From positions 1-26,448 of the IMG/VR virus record IMGVR_UViG_3300005264_000081: a stretch of 26,448 bases of DNA, one strand, 5' to 3'. This stretch comes from a virus. Within the stretch, counting starts at the first letter, position 1. Each line of letters opens with the position of its first letter. Positions 5,750 through 14,406 of this stretch are shown here, piece after piece. The position numbers and the translations under genes are program-made. The notes under the pieces were generated by a model, which saw only the letters and a program-made list of their open reading frames with translations, was not told the origin of the DNA and made no database searches.

Positions 5750-8491
5750 ATGAGTGATTTCAAATTCTCATCATTAAATTTAGATTTTGAAGGAATACAA
5801 ACAGAGCTAAAAGATTATTTTAAAACTCTTGATATTTCTTATGCAGATTCGTCTAACTTTTCTCTATTGATTAAGGCATTATCATATTCAACAATGCTTA
5901 ATTCTCAATATATACAAACAGCAATAAATAATCTATATCTTGATAGCTCAAATAATATTGAATCAACTTATTTACTTGCATCTCAATTAGGATATACTCC
6001 AAGAATGAGAATACCATCAAGAGCTAGAGTTAATGCCACTTTTAATGGTACTTTAATTGATACTACATCATTTCAATTATCTAATGTGAATTTTATTGGA
6101 TTAAATAATTCATTAAACTATGTTGCTAATAATGTTACTTTTACTAAAAATAGCAATGATGAGTATACTGCTAATTTCATTATTGAAGATAAAATAATTC
6201 AAAGTTTAGATTATTATGGTGATAATTTAGTTAATCAAGAAATATTACTACCAACTTCAAACATTTCACAAGATGATATTTCAATAAAGTCTATAATATC
6301 AGGTAATGAATATGAATGGAAAAAAATAACCGAATTTTCAGATATACCAACACAAAATTCAAGAGTATATTTCATTGAGATTAATAAAAATAATAAAGTG
6401 AAAATTATATTTGGTAATGGTTTAGTTGGACAAAAACCTCAGTCAAGTGAAAAAATTACAGTTAGCTATTATACTACAAGTGGGGTTGACGGGGATGGTG
6501 AAAATGAGTTTGAGTTAGTTAGTCTTAAATCAAATTCAGTAGTTGATATAAATAATAAATCTAATTATGATTTTACTATATCTAGCTCTTTTGGTGGTAA
6601 AGGTTTTGAGTCAATAAATGAAATTAAGAAGATTGCACCAAAATATTTTTCATCTATTGGTAATTCAATAATTCAACATGATTATAGAGTGTTAGAGACT
6701 GTTGCAGAGAATCATGTTGCATATTCAAATTTAGCAACTGTTAATTATAATAATGGTAATCTATTAGGTACCACATATTTAGCTTTAGTGCCAGAAGATT
6801 ATAGAACTGAAACTGATAAAACTACTAATTATTATGATAATGGTACTTTTCCTATTAGCGAAATAACATCATTAGTAACTTCAATAGAAAAATATGATGA
6901 AATTGAAGGACACTATAATGGATGGGTTTATTTAAACCTTATTTCCCCAACATATTTATATATTGATATTACACCTTATATTGAGATAAGAAAAGATAAG
7001 GATATTAATATTGTTAGTAAAGAAGTATTTAATAGTCTACTTGATTATGTTGAAGATGAGTATTATGATAGTGATAATTTATTTGGCTTTAATAAAAATT
7101 ATAGAGATAGTTCATTTTTCAAGATAATAAATCAAAATGATAATATAATTTCAAGTGAAGTGGAAACATCATATAAATTAGTTATAAGCAAGGATAATAT
7201 TTTAGATAAAAAATTCCTAAAAATTCCTAAAAACTTCTTACAAAATAATGAGCAACATTTACTTAATTTAATAAATCATAATAGCTATAATTATGATAAA
7301 TTACAGATACAAGACAGGACACTATATTGTGGAGGTTTAAGTAATGGTACTACTTCTACTGGTAGTTCTTTTACTAGGAATATTGTCAGTTCAGATAATA
7401 TTTCTAATAATAATGTATCAAAAATATTTAACTTAATATTTGATACTAATGGAAATGTTATTGATCAAGATATTACTAATGTATATATTAATAAGAAAAT
7501 GGTAAATGTAAGTGTATTTCATTATAAAATAGATAAATCAAGTGAATCATTTGTTAATGGAAATATACCATTATATTATTCTACTGATAGGATACAAGAT
7601 TCTAATACTGAATACTTTTATAATTATAGTGATAATCAAGATGCTTATTTTGTTTATTTTTCATATAATGGTGTTACATACTTAGTAGGTGAAGTTTTAG
7701 AAATTAGTGAACCTATTAAAAATTATGTTTTAAAAATAGTAGAAAATACTTATGCTGTTCAGATTTTATTTGAAAATTTAGGTATACAGCAACTATCAAA
7801 TTCTGATATTTTTAATTATCAATTTACTAAAAATGTAAAGTATACTAATAATATAATAGAAACACAATATGAATTATTAGGAAATGTTATTTTTAGTAAT
7901 GAAGAATCTTTAGTGAAAAATAATATGAATTTACAAATATCTTCAAAAAAGAAAATCTTTTCTATAAAACTATTAAATACTCCAGAAATTACTAATGATG
8001 ATGTTTTTACTAGCACTTTAGATGAAGTTAATTCTCAAATACTAATTCTTGACGAGGATCTAAAAGAAATACTTACATTAGGTTATTCTGGATTTAATAT
8101 TGAGATTATAAATACAGATAGTTATGGAACAACAGGTAATTATACAAACTATAAAGATAATATGTTTAGTATAGAAAAAAATAACAATGTATTTGAGATT
8201 TATGCACATGAAATTTATGATGGTGTTATACTAGCTGATATTGATGTTAATGGTGGAGTAATTTATTTTAATGATAATATTATTATATATAAAGATAGAT
8301 TGAGTTCAAATTATATTACTCCAATTCCTGAATTATCAGAAACTTTAAATGAAATAATGGGTAGTGAAATTCATAGCATGAGTTTAGTATCTCAGAATAG
8401 TATAGAGGGTTTAACTAACATAAATGCGTCATTTGATACAGATTCAACAATATTTGTTATACCAAACTTAAATAATGTAAAGGAATTATAA
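5750..8491 (+). CDS. 6: Baseplate wedge protein, T4 gp6-like
   Basis: This 913-residue protein is the core baseplate wedge subunit (the gp6/gpJ-type family), which forms the iris-like ring joining wedges around the hub. The N-terminal third has the family look: an F-x-x-I/L-x-x-x-L-x-x-YF opening, ALSYSTMLNSQYIQTAINN, then LASQLGYTPRMRIPSRA (about 76-95), and later IIFGNGLVGQKP followed by YYTTSGVDGDGEN. T4 gp6 has 660 residues. The additional C-terminal ~350 residues are beta-rich and Asn/Ser/Thr-rich and look like added domains. It heads the baseplate unit, 2 bases before a leader-bearing gene. It has a good AAAGGAAATAATACA ribosome binding site. Confidence 0.88.
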   Translation: MSDFKFSSLNLDFEGIQTELKDYFKTLDISYADSSNFSLLIKALSYSTMLNSQYIQTAINNLYLDSSNNIESTYLLASQLGYTPRMRIPSRARVNATFNGTLIDTTSFQLSNVNFIGLNNSLNYVANNVTFTKNSNDEYTANFIIEDKIIQSLDYYGDNLVNQEILLPTSNISQDDISIKSIISGNEYEWKKITEFSDIPTQNSRVYFIEINKNNKVKIIFGNGLVGQKPQSSEKITVSYYTTSGVDGDGENEFELVSLKSNSVVDINNKSNYDFTISSSFGGKGFESINEIKKIAPKYFSSIGNSIIQHDYRVLETVAENHVAYSNLATVNYNNGNLLGTTYLALVPEDYRTETDKTTNYYDNGTFPISEITSLVTSIEKYDEIEGHYNGWVYLNLISPTYLYIDITPYIEIRKDKDINIVSKEVFNSLLDYVEDEYYDSDNLFGFNKNYRDSSFFKIINQNDNIISSEVETSYKLVISKDNILDKKFLKIPKNFLQNNEQHLLNLINHNSYNYDKLQIQDRTLYCGGLSNGTTSTGSSFTRNIVSSDNISNNNVSKIFNLIFDTNGNVIDQDITNVYINKKMVNVSVFHYKIDKSSESFVNGNIPLYYSTDRIQDSNTEYFYNYSDNQDAYFVYFSYNGVTYLVGEVLEISEPIKNYVLKIVENTYAVQILFENLGIQQLSNSDIFNYQFTKNVKYTNNIIETQYELLGNVIFSNEESLVKNNMNLQISSKKKIFSIKLLNTPEITNDDVFTSTLDEVNSQILILDEDLKEILTLGYSGFNIEIINTDSYGTTGNYTNYKDNMFSIEKNNNVFEIYAHEIYDGVILADIDVNGGVIYFNDNIIIYKDRLSSNYITPIPELSETLNEIMGSEIHSMSLVSQNSIEGLTNINASFDTDSTIFVIPNLNNVKEL

Positions 8492-8492
8492 A

Positions 8493-8867
8493 ATGCAAAC
8501 AATTAGAGAATTTATAGAAATAAATGAAGCTAAAATAGATGGTGATTGGAAATTAATTAGTAAAGTATCACAACAAACTGCTAGAGTAGTTAAATTACTT
8601 GAAAAACTACCATTAAACCCAAGTAAGTTATTTGATGAATTTAGACATATATTAACAAAAGATGAAAAAGATTTATTATCTTGGAAAGAAGCTGATAGCC
8701 CATCTAAAGCGATAATGATGAGTGATACTATTAAATTAAATAAAAAATATATAACGATAGAATTTAATCTTATGTATCATGGTAGATTTGGTAGAGTGAA
8801 TAGAATTGTAGAAAGATCATATAGATTAAAAGATAAAATGCTAAGGCCTGATGATGTTTTTAAATAA
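8493..8867 (+). CDS. Protein with capsid-targeting-like leader (type B, 124 aa)
   Basis: The N-terminus MQTIREFIEINEAK is the type B leader and is close to the M-K-T-Y-Q-E-F-I-x-E-A leader of T4 internal proteins. I-N-E before A is the expected protease site. The remaining ~111 residues start DGDWKLISKVSQQTARVVKL, continue with a helical Lys/Leu-rich region and end in strands (YITIEFNLMYHGRFGRVNRI). The mature domain is not recognised. It is wedged between gp6 and the discoidin-like gene. The ribosome binding site AAGGAATTATAAA lies within the end of gp6, so it is translationally coupled to gp6. I infer a head-packaged protein although all neighbours encode baseplate parts. Confidence 0.75.
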   Translation: MQTIREFIEINEAKIDGDWKLISKVSQQTARVVKLLEKLPLNPSKLFDEFRHILTKDEKDLLSWKEADSPSKAIMMSDTIKLNKKYITIEFNLMYHGRFGRVNRIVERSYRLKDKMLRPDDVFK

Positions 8868-8879
8868 AAAGGATAAATA

Positions 8880-9401
8880 ATGCTATTAAATTTGATGTCT
8901 GACATAAATACTTATATTTCATTTAGTGTTAATAATTCAAATAATGATTTCTCAATATCTAAAGGATATGAGAATATTGATTGGAGTGTTACGGATACTG
9001 GTGAAGATCATTATATTAAAATTCATTTATTAAATAATTATTCAATAGATAATTTAACAATGAATTTATCTACAATAACATTTGATACTTGTAATTTACT
9101 AGTTAGTAATGATAATTTGAATTGGACAACTATTGAAAGTAGTGTTAGTAACCAATTATTAACTAATTTTTCTTTTGATAAAAGCTATGATTGTGCTTAT
9201 ATTAAAATAGAGTTTAATAATGTTACTAATGTAGTTTTAGATAGTATATCTATTAATTATGAAGATGTTAGTATTATTAGTGAGTATGGTGAATTTTTTA
9301 AGAAATATAAGAAAGATGAAATGAATGATTTTCTACCAAGCAAATTATTCAATAATGATAGTGATATTAAAAGTATTTTTAAATCATATTTGGAATTATA
9401 A
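8880..9401 (+). CDS. Probable baseplate protein with discoidin-like beta-sandwich (173 aa)
   Basis: The first ~130 residues read like an F5/8 type C (discoidin) beta-sandwich. SDINTYISFSVNNSN leads to a D-H-Y-I-K-I-H strand, then VSNDNLNWTTIESSVSNQ and a YDCAYIKIEFNNV strand followed by LDSISINY. The last ~40 residues are charged and helical. Such folds bind sugars or act as protein joints. Within a baseplate operon it could be a wedge accessory or the attachment part of a tail fibre. It sits between a leader gene and the gp7-like gene, whose ATG follows the stop directly. The fold is a pattern-based guess. Confidence 0.6.
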   Translation: MLLNLMSDINTYISFSVNNSNNDFSISKGYENIDWSVTDTGEDHYIKIHLLNNYSIDNLTMNLSTITFDTCNLLVSNDNLNWTTIESSVSNQLLTNFSFDKSYDCAYIKIEFNNVTNVVLDSISINYEDVSIISEYGEFFKKYKKDEMNDFLPSKLFNNDSDIKSIFKSYLEL

Positions 9402-10859
9402 ATGATACAAAACATCAAAATATTTGACAAGCTTCTTAATATAACTGCTAATAATACATTAGACTATATATTAAATTCAAGTGATATAAACTATGAACAA
9501 GTTCTATATGATAATGAGTTAGATATAGATTATGGCTCAGAAGAAATTGATATTAAAACATCTCATTATTTAGAAGATCAATATATAGAAACTTATGCTA
9601 ATGAATTTAAAGATTTTTTCTTAGATGTTAGAAAGAGAAATAGTAATGAATTAATCGATTTGTCAGTTGATAAAGATATTGATATTTTATATAAAAATGA
9701 TTTATATGAATTAAGACAAAATGATATTAGGGATTTAAAGAATTATTTCTTGTCAAATATCAATCATTTTAAGCGATTTAAAGGCACTAAAGATTATACT
9801 ATGTTTATTATAACATTCTATTTAGAATTGAAGTTTAACAAGCAGTATGGTATTAAATTAACAACAATAGATTATGATAGCTATCTAGTTGTTGGTGAAA
9901 GGTATAGAATATTAGCAACTGAAAAAGATTATTTTGGTATTGATAAGAAAGTTGGTAACTTATTTACTGCAACTGAAAGTTTATATGCACAAAGTGGTTC
10001 TGTTCAAGTAATAACATCATCAGATACTGAATATATTACTTCTGGTAAATTATCAGTAAGTAAAAGATATAAAATAATAAACTATGATAAAGATAATCCT
10101 TTATATATTACTTCATATGGAGATATTGACATAGATTATGTACCTGGAAATATTATATCTAACAAATCATATAATTTTCCTAATGATCCATTAATAACAT
10201 ATAATAATATATTAGTTGAATTACCACCAACAATTATAACAAAATTGAAAGAAACTGTATATAATGTTCAGTCCATATTAAATGAAGATATTTGGAATTT
10301 AATAATTAAACCATTAGTACATCCTGTGGGGTGGTTAGTATATTATACAAATTTAGATACTATAAATTTAACTTCTGATTTTTTACAAACTAAAGATATA
10401 AGAATTAAAGATGAAATCAAGTTAATGAATTTAGGATACATACATAATAATCCTATATTAAATGGTACAAATTATTATTCATTTAAAGAAATTAATAATA
10501 TAAATTTGAAAGATACTTTAAAATTAAACTCTAATATTGGCTATAAGAGAGCATTCATGGATTTTACTCTCTTAGAGTCATCAGTAAGTAATTATTCAAC
10601 AATACTAATAGATCATAAATTCAAATTAGTATTTTCAAATATTATTAGTGATGATTTTGAAGTTAGAGATATAACTATAATCAAGAATGGTACATTTGTT
10701 GAAATAGAATATGATTATGTTATACAAGAAAATATTGTATATATAAAACCAGAATTAGAAAACCTTTCTTTATACAAATTAACCATCAAAAACACTTTAA
10801 AAAATAAATTTGAGTCTTTAATAAAAGAAGATATAGAAATAAAATTTACTACAGGATAG
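9402..10859 (+). CDS. Probable baseplate wedge protein (gp7-like)
   Basis: This 485-residue protein carries patterns typical of phage wedge proteins of the gp7/tail-protein-I kind. NHFKRFKGTKDYTMFIITFY (about 121-140) resembles the K-G-T-x-x-x-x-x-F-x-F segment, and NLIIKPLVHPVGWLVYYTN lies near 300-318. Between them are two small beta modules (VVGERYRILATEKDYFG... and SVSKRYKIINYDKDN...). The C-terminal ~100 residues form a predicted beta-sandwich. In T4-like baseplates gp7 binds gp6 and gp53, and both genes are close by. T4 gp7 is about twice as long, so identity as gp7 is inferred from position and motifs. The start follows the upstream stop without a gap. Confidence 0.6.
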   Translation: MIQNIKIFDKLLNITANNTLDYILNSSDINYEQVLYDNELDIDYGSEEIDIKTSHYLEDQYIETYANEFKDFFLDVRKRNSNELIDLSVDKDIDILYKNDLYELRQNDIRDLKNYFLSNINHFKRFKGTKDYTMFIITFYLELKFNKQYGIKLTTIDYDSYLVVGERYRILATEKDYFGIDKKVGNLFTATESLYAQSGSVQVITSSDTEYITSGKLSVSKRYKIINYDKDNPLYITSYGDIDIDYVPGNIISNKSYNFPNDPLITYNNILVELPPTIITKLKETVYNVQSILNEDIWNLIIKPLVHPVGWLVYYTNLDTINLTSDFLQTKDIRIKDEIKLMNLGYIHNNPILNGTNYYSFKEINNINLKDTLKLNSNIGYKRAFMDFTLLESSVSNYSTILIDHKFKLVFSNIISDDFEVRDITIIKNGTFVEIEYDYVIQENIVYIKPELENLSLYKLTIKNTLKNKFESLIKEDIEIKFTTG

Positions 10860-10862
10860 ATA

Positions 10863-12134
10863 ATGATTTTATCAGGATTTGATGCACAACAAAATTTTAG
10901 AATAAATAATATAAACCTATTAGAAGATAGCAATAGTTTGTGGTATAATCTTAATAATAGAGTTGATGATGATAATAATATTATACAGTGGGGAGATAGT
11001 GTTGTTATTGGTATTGATAATGTTAATGGAACAACTAGTATAGTTGCAGGAACCAACATTACAATATTTGATTTAAATGATACAATAGAATGGAGTGTTT
11101 ATAAAGTGTCTGATCATTGGATAATAATATCTAATTTATCTACAGATAGCTCAACTAGTTTTAGCAACTATTATAATATTAAAAAACCCAATAATGACGA
11201 TAATTTTAAGATAAAACAAGGAGTTGTTGAGAGATTTATTAGAAAATCTGAAATATCTAAAAATTATGAAACATTAAATGTTGAAATGAATGCGTTAGAT
11301 ACTCTATCAAAAACTTCTAATTTTGGTGATATGAAAATGAAGGCAGACTTGAATGGGGGAGTAATAGTTTACGATTTATCATTACCTTTCTATATTGAGT
11401 TGCAGGATAAAAATATTGAAGGAACATTATTTGATTTATGTATAAGCTCAGATGACTATAAACCAATTATTAGGGGGTTGAAGTTTGAAGAAAAAGTTAG
11501 AGATTTAGATTATTTAATATTTTCTTACTACGCAAATAATAGTAAGCAATATATAATCTTTACTACTAGAAGTTATATTACTGAATATGCTGTTTATCCA
11601 GACATTTATATAACAGATAATCTTTATAATAATATTGCTAATGATTATAGAGTACCATCTCTTTTTAATAATATGATGAATGATATTTATTCAACAGAAT
11701 TTATTGATTTATATTCATCTGCTGATGGTATTAAATCTAAAATACTAACATCTGAAATTACTTATTGTAAAGAAGTTTCTGAGGGTGATATTATTAGATA
11801 TAATAAATTTACAGGTGATTCCCAAGAAATACTTACTCATAAAGTTCTTAGTGAATATTTAGTTGAGTATGATATTGCAGATAGTAACTTAAAACTAATT
11901 TCTCATGATGGTAAAATTTTATTATATTCATCAGATGTAGATGAAATAAAAGAGCAGTATCTTAATAACTTATTATTAGAATTTGAGGTAGCATCAGGTG
12001 GTGATAAAGATTTTAGACTTATACAAATTTTCTATAATGATGAAGTTTCAAGAAAAGAATTATTATATCAATGCTATTTACCATTAACAACTATTTTTGC
12101 AGGTAGTTCTAAAACATTTAGGATAATAATATAA
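10863..12134 (+). CDS. Unassigned probable baseplate component (423 aa)
   Basis: This is a beta-rich, Asn/Asp/Ser-rich protein of 423 residues with no motif I can name. Features seen: NSLWYNLNNRVDDDNN near the N-terminus, a WSVYKVSDHWIIISN hairpin, a central ADLNGGVIVYDLSLPFYIEL, and a C-terminus DFRLIQIFYNDEVSRKELL followed by a strand ending FRIII. Position between the gp7-like and gp48/54-like genes, a 3-base gap upstream and a one-base stop/start overlap downstream argue for a virion protein of the wedge. gp8 is one candidate, with no direct support. No leader or membrane segment. Confidence 0.65.
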   Translation: MILSGFDAQQNFRINNINLLEDSNSLWYNLNNRVDDDNNIIQWGDSVVIGIDNVNGTTSIVAGTNITIFDLNDTIEWSVYKVSDHWIIISNLSTDSSTSFSNYYNIKKPNNDDNFKIKQGVVERFIRKSEISKNYETLNVEMNALDTLSKTSNFGDMKMKADLNGGVIVYDLSLPFYIELQDKNIEGTLFDLCISSDDYKPIIRGLKFEEKVRDLDYLIFSYYANNSKQYIIFTTRSYITEYAVYPDIYITDNLYNNIANDYRVPSLFNNMMNDIYSTEFIDLYSSADGIKSKILTSEITYCKEVSEGDIIRYNKFTGDSQEILTHKVLSEYLVEYDIADSNLKLISHDGKILLYSSDVDEIKEQYLNNLLLEFEVASGGDKDFRLIQIFYNDEVSRKELLYQCYLPLTTIFAGSSKTFRIII

Positions 12135-13090
12135 TGCCAATAAAACATAAATTACAATATCCAAGAGAAAGTGAATTTAAAAAATATAGAGCTTATTTAA
12201 AAATTACTATGAAAACATTTAAAGAATCTAGTGATGGATTTGCTAATGTTAAAAATATGGTTGATGGATATGGTGATAAATTGAAAGGTGTTGTTAGTAA
12301 TATTATGTCTTGGATACCTGGAGATGATAAAAAAGCTAATATATTAAGTAGTGATGAGCAAAATACTTTACTTAGTTCTAAATATAAAGATACTGGATAT
12401 GGAAGTGAGGGAGTATTTGAATTTGAAACATACATACCAGCAGATTTTGGAATTAGTCTTGCAGGTGATTGGTCATCAACTGAACTTATAAGTACTGAAA
12501 AAATATTAGAAACTGCAATTAAAGGTGGTGCTAAACTATTTGGTGTTGGAAGCTTTGTTAGTAATCAATATTCATTATTAAAGAATCAATTACAATATAA
12601 TACAAATCAAGCATTAACACCATTAGAAATAAAACAATTTAAACCAAGCTTCTTAGATACTACTTTAAATTTTGATTTTAGACCTAAAACTAGAGATGAA
12701 ATGATTGCTGTTGATAAAGCATTAAGAATTTTAAAACAAGGAACTATTCCTAATTCTAAAAATGGTGAGTGGTTTGATTATCCAGCATTATTTGATATTG
12801 AAGTAATGATAAAGGAAAAAGATAATGGAGTTGCTTTAGTAACTAATAAACATAAAAGCACAACAGATTTATTCACTAATTTTAAAGATTTAGGAATGGC
12901 AAGTTTTAACATGACTTCTGATAGTGGAAATAATGTTGATTTGAAATTTAGGGAAGATGGTGCTTTACAAGTTTATAAAGTATCAATGTCATTTACTTCA
13001 ACTAAGAAATATTATGAAGAGCCAGATAACGGAACAAGTGAAAAAATGACTGTTAGTAAAAGAATTGATAAAATAATGGAGTCAAAATAA
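12134..13090 (+). CDS. Baseplate tail-tube initiator/cap, gp48/gp54-like
   Basis: This 318-residue protein is probably the adaptor joining the baseplate hub to the tail tube. It has the family segment TNQALTPLEIKQFKPSFLDT (about 157-176) followed by LNFDFRPKTRDE, which resembles the N-x-A-x-x-P...F-x-F-x-P-(K/R)-(S/T)-x-x-E block of gp48/gp54. An N-terminal EFKKYRAYLKITMK and a C-terminal strand run (ALQVYKVSMSFTSTKKYYEE) complete a tube-like fold. T4 gp48 (364 aa) and gp54 (320 aa) are similar in length. Only one is seen in this window, so one protein may do both jobs. It overlaps its neighbours by one base on each side. Confidence 0.75.
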   Translation: MPIKHKLQYPRESEFKKYRAYLKITMKTFKESSDGFANVKNMVDGYGDKLKGVVSNIMSWIPGDDKKANILSSDEQNTLLSSKYKDTGYGSEGVFEFETYIPADFGISLAGDWSSTELISTEKILETAIKGGAKLFGVGSFVSNQYSLLKNQLQYNTNQALTPLEIKQFKPSFLDTTLNFDFRPKTRDEMIAVDKALRILKQGTIPNSKNGEWFDYPALFDIEVMIKEKDNGVALVTNKHKSTTDLFTNFKDLGMASFNMTSDSGNNVDLKFREDGALQVYKVSMSFTSTKKYYEEPDNGTSEKMTVSKRIDKIMESK

Positions 13091-13563
13091 TGTCATTAGA
13101 AATATTTTCAGATTATCTTGAAGAAATAGAATTAGATATTTCTCAATATAATAAAGATAATAATATTAAATACAACAATAAGCAACCAATAGTTTTTAAT
13201 CTCAAAAATTTACAATCATTTTCTGGAATAGACTTTACAGAATTACATGAATATTGTGATAATTATTTTATAAATAATGATGATAGATTTGATAAGATTT
13301 CTAATAAAATTTATGAAACAACTGCATTTTGGTGGTTAATTCCACTTATAAACAATATTAGTTATTATGATATGCCATTAAGTGAAGTTAAATTGAAAGA
13401 ATTAGCTTTATATCTATATGAGAATGAGTATAAATATTCAAGTGAAGATATATATTATGAAAAGTTAAAAGAAGTGAATGATTTGAAAAGAGAAATTAAA
13501 GTAATTAAATCTGAGTATTTATATATTATACTTAGAAAAATATATGATTTTATGAAAGGATAA
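13090..13563 (+). CDS. 53: Baseplate wedge subunit, gp53-like
   Basis: The diagnostic block is TAFWWLIPLINNISYYDMPL (about 78-97), matching the (Y/F)WWxxLLxNxIxDPxxxPL pattern of gp53 wedge proteins, followed by a helical end with a coiled-coil look (EKLKEVNDLKREIKVI). The 157 residues are near the usual size (T4 gp53 is 196). gp53 links wedges in the baseplate together with gp6 and gp7. It starts in a one-base overlap with the gp48/54-like gene. Its last codons and the following ribosome binding site are duplicated at 14339-14375 in front of another gene. Confidence 0.82.
   Translation: MSLEIFSDYLEEIELDISQYNKDNNIKYNNKQPIVFNLKNLQSFSGIDFTELHEYCDNYFINNDDRFDKISNKIYETTAFWWLIPLINNISYYDMPLSEVKLKELALYLYENEYKYSSEDIYYEKLKEVNDLKREIKVIKSEYLYIILRKIYDFMKG
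13534..13557 (+). repeat. Gene-53 3' end segment, copy 1
   Basis: The 24 bases AGAAAAATATATGATTTTAT plus GAAA, encoding the end of the gp53-like protein, recur exactly at 14339-14362. Similar AAAGGATAAA leader sequence follows in both places. Here they are coding; at 14339 they are not. Confidence 0.85.
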
Positions 13564-13567
13564 AAAA

Positions 13568-13816
13568 ATGAAAACAGTAAGAGAGTTTGATATGGCTTAT
13601 TATAGATCTCTAGATAGAATGAAACAATCAATGTATCTAGAAGATTTTATTGGTAGAAATTTTGCTGTGTCTGAGACTAAAAGAAATGTAACACATGTTA
13701 TAAGTATAAATGATAGTAAAAGTGAATTAACTAAATTATCTAAATCATTAGAAAAAATTGGATTTAATACATCTTTTGGAAAAGAAGATGGAATGATATG
13801 CTTGAAGATTAATTAA
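13568..13816 (+). CDS. Small protein with type B capsid-targeting-like leader (82 aa)
   Basis: The start MKTVREFDMAYYRSLDRMKQ keeps the M-K-T-x-R-E-F core of the type B leader but lacks an obvious x-N-E protease step; MYLED (about 24-28) is the nearest candidate. The rest alternates strands and a helix: VTHVISINDSKSELTKLSKS, then LEKIGFNTSFGKEDGMICLK. This gives a small beta-alpha-beta look resembling ferredoxin-like folds. No function is assignable. It follows gp53 with a GAAAGGATAAAAAA ribosome binding site and precedes two further leader genes. Confidence 0.65.
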   Translation: MKTVREFDMAYYRSLDRMKQSMYLEDFIGRNFAVSETKRNVTHVISINDSKSELTKLSKSLEKIGFNTSFGKEDGMICLKIN

Positions 13817-13824
13817 AAAAGGAG

Positions 13825-13862
13825 AAATAAAATGATTACAATTAGAGAATTTGTGAATGAAG
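13825..13862 (+). repeat. Leader module, copy 1 (38 bp)
   Basis: This 38-base segment spans the end of the ribosome binding site spacer, the start codon and the leader MITIREFVNE. It is identical to 14369-14406, while the genes diverge completely right after it. This shows the leader can move as a DNA cassette. Confidence 0.9.
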
Positions 13863-14281
13863 ATTATGTGTATGGAATAAGAGGAGGATGGGAAGGAGAA
13901 TGGGATGGTCCAAAAAACTTTCAGAAAATGTATGATAAATTAGAATCTAGCGGGTGGGTTATATATAGTAATAGAGTAATAACAAAAAAAATTAAGTCAA
14001 TTGAATTTTTTTTAAAATTTGGGAGGAATTCAACTAAAATAATATCGATTTACGCTAAATATAAGAATGATTATAGACAAATTGGGGGTACTTATTTTTC
14101 TAAGAATAGTAACAGTGTTGAGTATGCACAAGGAATTAGTGCTGGAAGTGATTTAACTTGGTATATGAAAGATAGTAATATAATAGACTCACTTAAAAAA
14201 GTGGAGGAACGTTATAAAATTAAATGGACTGATTGGGGTAAAACACCTTCTGTTAAATTAAATGATATAACTAAAGTGTAA
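13832..14281 (+). CDS. Protein with capsid-targeting-like leader (type B, 149 aa)
   Basis: The leader MITIREFVNEDYVYG has V-N-E before D as a possible cleavage site. The mature part is rich in Trp, Gly and Tyr (RGGWEGEWDGPKNFQKMYDK near the front), then has strands VIYSNRVITKKIKSIEFFLK and a C-terminal helix ending EERYKIKWTDWGK. The domain is not recognised. Codons 1-10 and the preceding seven bases are identical in DNA to those of the gene at 14376, including the following AG, giving a 38-base match. The ribosome binding site is AAAAGGAGAAATAAA. Confidence 0.72.
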   Translation: MITIREFVNEDYVYGIRGGWEGEWDGPKNFQKMYDKLESSGWVIYSNRVITKKIKSIEFFLKFGRNSTKIISIYAKYKNDYRQIGGTYFSKNSNSVEYAQGISAGSDLTWYMKDSNIIDSLKKVEERYKIKWTDWGKTPSVKLNDITKV

Positions 14282-14338
14282 GTAAAATGAAATAAATAAA
14301 GAATATATAGTATTAATTTATTTATTTTAATAATACTC

Positions 14339-14362
14339 AGAAAAATATATGATTTTATGAAA
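14339..14362 (+). repeat. Gene-53 3' end segment, copy 2 (non-coding)
   Basis: An exact copy of 13534-13557 sits in the gap before the gene at 14376 and is followed by its AAAAGGATAAATAAA ribosome binding site. The rest of the 94-base gap is A/T-rich sequence without a gene. It marks a segmental duplication of the gene-53 end. Confidence 0.85.
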
Positions 14363-14368
14363 AAGGAT

Positions 14369-14406
14369 AAATAAAATGATTACAATTAGAGAATTTGTGA
14401 ATGAAG
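14369..14406 (+). repeat. Leader module, copy 2 (38 bp)
   Basis: This is an identical copy of 13825-13862, covering the RBS spacer, ATG and leader MITIREFVNE. The gene at 14376 is therefore a chimera: a gene-53-derived upstream part, a leader shared with 13832, and a distinct body. Confidence 0.9.

Noticed and set aside
9424-9452. Promoter starting at TTGACA 9423-9428
   Set aside because: It lies inside the gp7-like coding region and no TATATT/TATAAT-like box occurs at 16-18 bases.
10715-11059. Minus-strand ORF of 114 aa with a membrane-like look
   Set aside because: It spans the junction of two well-placed + strand baseplate genes and is explained as their shadow.
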